10,344 nucleotides of DNA, taken from contig JAOZKS010000066.1 in the NCBI GenBank assembly GCA_029935255.1, positions 1-10,344 on the forward strand, given 5' to 3'. Position numbers and translations under genes: made by a program. Source of the DNA: Pontiella sp. Its GTDB lineage: Bacteria; Verrucomicrobiota; Kiritimatiellia; Kiritimatiellales; Pontiellaceae. The notes under the pieces were generated by a model. That model was given only the letters and a program-made list of their open reading frames with translations. It made no database searches and was not told where the DNA came from. Shown piece by piece: positions 6,405-10,344 of the stretch. The first letter of the stretch is position 1. The number at the start of each line of letters is the position of its first letter.

Positions 6405-7329
6405 GTCAACCGGGGAGTGTGGTGTTACCCTTGCGGGGCTTCTTTTGCTGGGAAAGCGGGCTCCGTTGCTTTCGGCGGTTCTGCATCATCGCACGGATCT
6501 TATTTTGCGCAAGGTCGACCTCGACCGTTATGATGATCGCGACTTTGTGACGGTAAATTTGGTTGAAAGCTATGACCGCATTATGGCTTTTATTCGAAAA
6601 CACCTGCCAGACCCGTTCTATCTTGAAGGAGATATGAGTATCAGCATTCGCGACACCATCTTTCGCGAAGTGGCATCGAATCTGTTAATCCACCGCGAAT
6701 ACACCAATGCATTTCCCGCCAAACTTATTATTGAACGCGGGCGGGTTCGCACCGAGAACAGCAACAAACCTCATGGGTTTGGCCCGCTTGATCCCGCGAG
6801 CTTTACGCCGTTTCCTAAAAACCCAATCCTCGCCAATTTTTTTCAACAGATCGGTCGTGCCGATGAGTTGGGTTCTGGAATGCGTAAGATGATGAAATAC
6901 GGGAAAGCCTTTGGCGGGGCAGATCCCGAATTGATCGAAGGCGATGTGTTCCGGATGATTATCAATGTTCCGGAGCAATCCATCCCGCATGACGGGGCCC
7001 ATGATGAGGCCCATGGTGAGGCCCATGACGGGGTGCATGATGGGGTGTATGACGGGGTGCATGACGGGGTGCATGATGGGGAGCTTGCCCCGACAGCGAG
7101 GAAAATCATGCCTTGCTTGCTGGAGCCAAAATCAACACCTGAAATACTTGCCCTCCTTGGCTATACTCGACGAACACGAAACTATGAATCTGCGATGCGG
7201 ACGCTCTTGGAGAGAGAAATAGTTGAAATGACTATTCCCAACAAACCCCGAAGCAAAAACCAAAAATACCGTTTGACCGCAAAAGGAAAGCAGGCTTTGA
7301 AGCGGATGGATGACAACAAGAAAGAATAG
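6382..7329 (+). CDS. N-terminally truncated AlbA_2/RecG-like ATP-binding transcriptional regulator
   Basis: The 315-residue frame matches the C-terminal part of the ATP-binding regulators that usually begin with an AlbA_2 (Schlafen AAA_4) domain. Visible in order: TGECGVTLAGLLLLGK (10-25), DRYDDRD (48-54), REVASNLLIHREYT (95-108, the ATPase N-box), ENSNKPHGFGPL (125-136), PFPKNP, and ADELGSGMRK (160-169, the glycine-rich ATP lid). Residues 203-234 are eight tetrapeptides, and about 240-315 form a winged helix ending KYRLTAKGKQAL. The N-terminal domain of roughly 150-200 residues is absent: an in-frame TGA stands at 6367 and mobile-element debris lies just upstream. The only early start is TTG at 6382, without a clear ribosome binding site; the next ATG is codon 68. 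The product, if made, keeps an ATPase-like fold and DNA-binding tail. It is probably a gene remnant, although the rest of the frame is intact. Confidence 0.75.
   Translation: MNPLRRGASTGECGVTLAGLLLLGKRAPLLSAVLHHRTDLILRKVDLDRYDDRDFVTVNLVESYDRIMAFIRKHLPDPFYLEGDMSISIRDTIFREVASNLLIHREYTNAFPAKLIIERGRVRTENSNKPHGFGPLDPASFTPFPKNPILANFFQQIGRADELGSGMRKMMKYGKAFGGADPELIEGDVFRMIINVPEQSIPHDGAHDEAHGEAHDGVHDGVYDGVHDGVHDGELAPTARKIMPCLLEPKSTPEILALLGYTRRTRNYESAMRTLLEREIVEMTIPNKPRSKNQKYRLTAKGKQALKRMDDNKKE
6988..7083 (+). repeat. Eight 12-base tandem repeats encoding a His-Asp-Gly-Val linker
   Basis: Eight consecutive units of exactly 12 bases, consensus CATGACGGGGTG, run without a break from 6988 to 7083. Variants include CATGATGAGGCC and TATGACGGGGTG. 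They encode HDGA, HDEA, HGEA, HDGV, HDGV, YDGV, HDGV, HDGE between the ATPase-like core and the winged helix. Unit length is a multiple of three, so gain or loss of units changes linker length without shifting the frame. Similar short-period linkers are known in this protein family. Confidence 0.95.
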
Positions 7330-7363
7330 AAATTGACCGCTTTGGAGCAAGCGTCGCAGACCG

Positions 7364-7400
7364 AAAAATCGCAAATTGGCAATCAAAAATCTAAAATGGC
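7364..7400 (+). repeat. AT-rich tandem pair immediately before livM
   Basis: AAAAATCGCAAATTGGC (7364-7380) is followed by AAAAATCTAAAATGGC (7385-7400), two near copies of one unit. The second copy ends three bases before the livM ATG. This type of A-rich spacer repeat occupies the position where a ribosome binding site would be expected, and none is visible. Confidence 0.55.
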
Positions 7401-7403
7401 CTA

Positions 7404-8279
7404 ATGGAATATTTACTGCATATCCTAATTCTGATCGGCATCTATATGATGTTGAGTTCCTCGCTAAACCTAGTGGCAGGTTATGCGGGCATGCTGTCGA
7501 TTGCCCATGCGGCGTTCTATGGCGTCGGAGCATATACGGTAGCCCTGATGAGCCTGAATCTCGGCACTCCGTTTCTTTTGAATATAATTTGCGCGATTGT
7601 GGTGTGTGGCCTGTTTGGCGCGGTGGTGGGGATTCCTTCGCTTAGGATCAAGGATGACTATTTTATCATTGCGGCCTTTGCGTTCCAGATTATCGCCTTC
7701 AGCATCATGAACAACTGGGTGTCGTTCACGAAGGGGCCGATGGGGTTGCCGGGGATTCCCCAGCCCAACCTGTTTGGTTGGGAAATTTCATCCTATCCCG
7801 AGTTTCTATTGCTAACGGTCATTATGTGTGTTGTCTGCCTGCTGATTTGCCGACGCATTACCCATTCACCCTACGGACGGGTTTTGCAGGCGATTCGTGA
7901 GGATGAAGATTTTGCTCTGTCGCTGGGAAAGAATGTGGCGGGGTATAAAATATCGGTATTTGTGATCGCAGCGATGCTTACGGCTCTACCGGGAGCATTG
8001 TATGCGACGTACATCAGCTATATTGATCCGAGCAGCTTTACGGTCGATGAGTCGATCTTTATTATTTCAATCATGATCATTGGTGGTGCGGGAAGGTTTT
8101 TGGGGCCAGTGCTTGGAGCTATTGTGCTGGTGTTGCTTCCAGAACTGTTGCGTTTTGTCGGCATGCCGAACAGTATTGCCGCAAACCTGCGGCAGATCCT
8201 TTATGGCGCGGCACTGGTGGCCTGCATGCTTTGGCGACCGCAAGGTTTGGTTGGCAGGGCGGATGTGCTGAGAAAATAG
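7404..8279 (+). CDS. livM: Branched-chain amino-acid-type ABC transporter permease LivM
   Basis: A 291-residue inner-membrane subunit of a LivHMGF-type importer, moving leucine, isoleucine, valine or a related amide or amino acid. It is strongly hydrophobic, with about eight likely membrane segments. The N-terminus carries the family block SLNLVAGYAGMLSIAHAAFYGVGAY. GIPSLRIKDDYFIIAAFAFQ follows, and the cytoplasmic coupling loop is RVLQAIREDEDFALSLGKNVAGYKISVFVIAA, which contacts the ATPases. The C-terminus has the usual GPVLGA and LWRPQGLVG. Length is normal. The ATG is preceded by an A-rich repeat and no Shine-Dalgarno. It heads a same-strand series with livG and livF. The partner permease gene livH, which normally precedes livM, and the periplasmic binding-protein gene are not in this window; a truncated regulator stands there instead. 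Substrate is inferred from family only. Confidence 0.93.
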   Translation: MEYLLHILILIGIYMMLSSSLNLVAGYAGMLSIAHAAFYGVGAYTVALMSLNLGTPFLLNIICAIVVCGLFGAVVGIPSLRIKDDYFIIAAFAFQIIAFSIMNNWVSFTKGPMGLPGIPQPNLFGWEISSYPEFLLLTVIMCVVCLLICRRITHSPYGRVLQAIREDEDFALSLGKNVAGYKISVFVIAAMLTALPGALYATYISYIDPSSFTVDESIFIISIMIIGGAGRFLGPVLGAIVLVLLPELLRFVGMPNSIAANLRQILYGAALVACMLWRPQGLVGRADVLRK

Positions 8280-8330
8280 CGTAGACGATGCATCCTGCTT
8301 CGTTGCGGATGAAGAGAAAGTAATTTTGAC

Positions 8331-8380
8331 GGGATAACAGGATGGACAAGATCGGGATTAATGTCCATTAGCGGTTAAAT
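8331..8380 (+). repeat. Dispersed spacer repeat before livG (copy A)
   Basis: This copy has two boxes shared with the spacer before livF: GGGATAACAGGAT (8331-8343), 11 of 13 like copy B, and TGTCCATTAGCGGTT (8362-8376), 12 of 15. The second box ends four bases before the livG ATG. No Shine-Dalgarno is seen. I recall spacer repeats of this general kind from environmental bacterial genomes, but cannot confirm the family here. Confidence 0.65.
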
Positions 8381-9136
8381 ATGAATCAGTGGCTGACAGT
8401 TGAAAATCTGAGTAAGCGGTTTGGAGGCATCCACGCGTTGGATAGCTTTTCGTGCCATTTTGGGCAGGGGGAGGTTGTCGGCCTAATCGGCCCAAATGGA
8501 GCGGGGAAAACTACTTTTTTTAATGTTCTGGGTGGAATGCTCCCGGCAGATGGCGGCTCGATACGGTTCTGCTCAAAGCAGCTTGTTGGGCAATCACCAC
8601 ATCGCATTGCACATTTCGGAGTCGCACGCACTTTTCAGAACCTGCGGTTGATTCGTCAGGTCCCGGTGATTGAGAATGTGATGCTAGCATTTCGGCATCA
8701 GTCGGGGGAGCATCTCGTTCCTTTGGCCATCCGATGGAAGAAGGTTCGTGCCCAAGAATCTGAAAACCACGAGAAAGCACTAGCCATTCTAAAAAAGGTT
8801 GGATTATTGGAAAAAGCGGATGATTTGGCCGATGCGCTGTCGTACGGCCAACAAAAGCTCTTGACGTTGGCGTGCTGTATCGCGTCGGATGCGGATCTGC
8901 TGCTGTTGGATGAGCCGCTGGCGGGAGTCTCGCCAGTCATGATTGACATTGTGCTCGAAAAGCTGCGAGAGCTGAAGAACGCGGGTAAAACCCTCGTGGT
9001 GATTGAGCATAATTTGGAAGTGATTATGAATGAGTTTGACCGTGTTATATTCATGGATTCAGGCCGCAAGGTCTGCGAGGGGCTTCCCGATGAAGTCCGC
9101 AATGATCCGAGGGTAATAGAAGCATATCTGAAATAA
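8381..9136 (+). CDS. livG: Branched-chain amino-acid-type ABC transporter ATP-binding protein LivG
   Basis: A 251-residue cytoplasmic ATPase that powers the importer with LivF. Motifs are complete: Walker A GPNGAGKTT (37-45), the Q-loop in VARTFQNLRL, signature LSYGQQK (153-159), Walker B LLLLDEP (173-179), D-loop AGVSP, and the switch histidine in VIEHN (His210). LSYGQQ, the RTFQ loop, and the long insert between Q-loop and signature (about residues 100-125) mark it as LivG and not LivF. The stretch after the signature reads LTLACCIAS where most members have an ARAL-type sequence, a mild divergence with no catalytic residue lost. It follows livM by 101 bases, too far for translational coupling, and the spacer is mostly a repeat. 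It should still be cotranscribed with livM and livF. Confidence 0.95.
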   Translation: MNQWLTVENLSKRFGGIHALDSFSCHFGQGEVVGLIGPNGAGKTTFFNVLGGMLPADGGSIRFCSKQLVGQSPHRIAHFGVARTFQNLRLIRQVPVIENVMLAFRHQSGEHLVPLAIRWKKVRAQESENHEKALAILKKVGLLEKADDLADALSYGQQKLLTLACCIASDADLLLLDEPLAGVSPVMIDIVLEKLRELKNAGKTLVVIEHNLEVIMNEFDRVIFMDSGRKVCEGLPDEVRNDPRVIEAYLK

Positions 9137-9144
9137 ATTTGGCC

Positions 9145-9198
9145 AGGATTACAGGATCAACAGGATTAGTGTTTATTAGTGTGAATTAGTGGTTCGTA
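9145..9198 (+). repeat. Dispersed spacer repeat before livF (copy B)
   Basis: AGGATTACAGGAT (9145-9157) and TGTGAATTAGTGGTT (9180-9194) match the two boxes in the livM-livG spacer. The second box again ends exactly four bases before the ATG. An additional TTTATTAGTG (9172-9181) makes a short internal repeat of the ATTAGTG motif. No Shine-Dalgarno is visible. Confidence 0.65.
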
Positions 9199-9909
9199 AT
9201 GATGTTGAAGGTTAAAAACATAGATTCCGGTTACGGAAAGAAGCAGGTGCTGCATCAGGTATCGCTGGATGTAGAACCCGGAAAGATCACAGCGCTGATC
9301 GGCCCGAACGGTTCTGGCAAGTCAACGGTGCTGAAGACGGTTTGCGGTCTGCTTCCGGTCTGGAACAGAGAAGGAGCCATCTTGTTCAAGGATGAGCCTA
9401 TCCAAGGCAACAACCCCTCGTCCAATATTCGGAAGGGCATCACATTTTCCCCGCAAGGCAATCAGGTGTTTAATCGCATGACGGTTCAGGAAAACCTCGA
9501 AGTCGGCGGGTTCCTGCTACCAAAGCAGGAAATGAAGGAACGCATCGCTTATGTGCTCGAACTCTATCCGATGCTGAAAGATCGCCGGAAACAGATGGCT
9601 GGTACATTGTCGGGAGGCGAACAGCAAATGGTGGCCTTGGCTCGCGCCCTAACTCCTTCCCCCGATCTGCTTTTACTCGATGAACCATCCCTTGGACTAT
9701 CACCGGCTCTGGTGAACGACGTATTTGAAATGATCCAACAACTAAATCAGGATTCTGGTCTCACCATTTTGATTGTCGAGCAGCGAGTCCGTGACGTTCT
9801 TAAAATCAGCCACAACGCCTACGGCCTGCGACTCGGCACCGTCTGCCATTCCAGTACGGCCTCCGACTTGCTTGATAACCCGGAGGCGTTACGAGATATT
9901 TTCCTTTAA
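9199..9909 (+). CDS. livF: Branched-chain amino-acid-type ABC transporter ATP-binding protein LivF
   Basis: A 236-residue cytoplasmic ATPase, partner of LivG. Walker A GPNGSGKST (35-43), Q-loop FSPQGNQVF, signature LSGGEQQ (137-143) and Walker B LLLLDEP (157-163) are all present. At the switch position it has Gln195 (VEQR) in place of His, as is usual for LivF. The Q-loop wording and RMTVQENLEVGG also fit LivF. The first codons are ATG ATG; the second could be the start. No ribosome binding site is visible because the spacer repeat abuts the gene. It is the last of the three liv genes and is followed by 122 bases before carB on the same strand. With livM and livG it makes three of the usual five components. 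Confidence 0.95.
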   Translation: MMLKVKNIDSGYGKKQVLHQVSLDVEPGKITALIGPNGSGKSTVLKTVCGLLPVWNREGAILFKDEPIQGNNPSSNIRKGITFSPQGNQVFNRMTVQENLEVGGFLLPKQEMKERIAYVLELYPMLKDRRKQMAGTLSGGEQQMVALARALTPSPDLLLLDEPSLGLSPALVNDVFEMIQQLNQDSGLTILIVEQRVRDVLKISHNAYGLRLGTVCHSSTASDLLDNPEALRDIFL

Positions 9910-9932
9910 CCTGCACCTATTTTCAGAGCAGG
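9910..9932 (+). terminator. Weak hairpin right after livF
   Basis: CCTGC (9910-9914) can pair with GCAGG (9928-9932) around a 13-base loop, starting directly after the livF stop. The stem is only five pairs and is followed by A-rich, not T-rich, sequence, so it is at best a weak terminator or processing signal. It may also be chance. Confidence 0.15.
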
Positions 9933-10031
9933 GAAAAAGGGTGTATGCCGTTGGGTTGTAATTTAGTCGAGAACCAGTATTACCTGCAACCAATGTGCCG
10001 AAAATGACTTAATCATCAAAGGAGACGTACC

Positions 10032-10344
10032 ATGCCAAAACTGAGCGATATCAACACCGTCCTGATCATTGGTTCCGGCCCCATCATTATCGGGCAGGCC
10101 TGTGAGTTTGATTATTCCGGGACACAGGCGTGCAAGGCGCTTCGCGAACTGAGCTATAAAATTGTCCTGGTTAATTCCAATCCCGCCACGATTATGACCG
10201 ACCCCGGCATGGCGGATGTCACCTATATTGAGCCGCTCAATCTGGAAACCATCGAGAGGATTATCGCCAAAGAACGTCCCGATGCGCTTCTTCCAAACCT
10301 TGGAGGACAGACTGCTCTCAACCTTTCCCTAGACCTTTCCAAAC
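10032..10344 (+). CDS. carB: Carbamoyl-phosphate synthase large subunit, N-terminal 104 codons (3' end beyond window)
   Basis: CarB makes carbamoyl phosphate from bicarbonate, ammonia (delivered by CarA from glutamine) and two ATP, feeding pyrimidine and arginine synthesis in the cytoplasm. The visible part is the pre-ATP-grasp domain of the first half: IGSGPIIIGQACEFDYSG (13-30), ACKALREL, LVNSNPATIMTDP (46-58), YIEPLNLETI and LPNLGGQTALN. It aligns closely with the start of E. coli CarB as I remember it. The full protein has about 1,070 residues. AAAGGAG at 10018-10024, seven bases before the ATG, fixes the start and is much stronger than anything before the liv genes. No carA lies upstream in this window, so either carA is elsewhere or follows carB. 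A functional link with the liv genes is not evident. Confidence 0.97.
   Translation, partial: MPKLSDINTVLIIGSGPIIIGQACEFDYSGTQACKALRELSYKIVLVNSNPATIMTDPGMADVTYIEPLNLETIERIIAKERPDALLPNLGGQTALNLSLDLSK

Noticed and set aside
6988..7083. CRISPR-like tandem array
   Set aside because: The units are 12 bases, contiguous, without spacers, and in frame inside a protein-coding gene.
6685..7109. Minus-strand frames with MHPV or SCTP repeats
   Set aside because: They are the other-strand readings of the 12-base tandem repeat; the plus frame continues into recognisable domains on both sides.
9775..9786. Missing switch histidine in LivF (Gln195)
   Set aside because: Gln at this position is usual for LivF proteins, so it is not a defect.

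Overview
The window looks like chromosomal DNA of an anaerobic or facultative bacterium of the PVC group, perhaps Kiritimatiellota or Lentisphaerota. This rests on gene content and style only: an AraC regulator paired with a URO-D-fold enzyme and a sugar-type transporter, long spacers between genes, and dispersed spacer repeats. GC content is near one half. The assignment is an inference and is not proven by any marker gene here.

Layout. (1) 1-1246, minus strand: the N-terminal 415 codons of the transcription accessory protein Tex, running off the left edge. (2) 1247-2001: about 755 bases with no convincing gene, holding a long nested palindrome (1640-1764) and a hairpin just past the transporter gene. 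(3) 2002-4721, minus strand: a likely two-gene unit, a uroporphyrinogen-decarboxylase-family enzyme followed by a sugar-porter MFS transporter. An AraC regulator (4995-5891, plus strand) is divergent from it. The divergent spacer holds a palindrome over a candidate promoter, and a possible 39-codon small ORF that overlaps the start of the URO-D gene. (4) 5928-7329: a scar region with an inverted repeat, a decayed DDE transposase fragment, and the C-terminal half of an AlbA_2/RecG-like ATP-binding regulator. That regulator carries eight 12-base tandem repeats. (5) 7404-9909, plus strand: livM, livG and livF of a branched-chain amino-acid-type ABC importer, each preceded by repeat-like spacer DNA and lacking an obvious Shine-Dalgarno. 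The usual livH and substrate-binding-protein genes are absent. (6) 10032-end, plus strand: the first 104 codons of carB (carbamoyl-phosphate synthase large subunit).

How the genes work together. The AraC/URO-D/MFS set reads as an inducible uptake-and-processing locus: the transporter brings in a sugar-like or related solute, the URO-D-fold protein may handle a methyl group or a decarboxylation, and the AraC protein senses the inducer. The liv genes encode one membrane subunit and both ATPases of an importer whose remaining parts must lie elsewhere or be lost. Tex and carB are housekeeping genes at the flanks. No clearly new multi-gene system is seen. The most unusual points are the repeat boxes placed identically before livG and livF, the incomplete liv set beside mobile-element debris, the tetrapeptide-repeat linker, and the possible coupled small ORF ahead of the URO-D gene.
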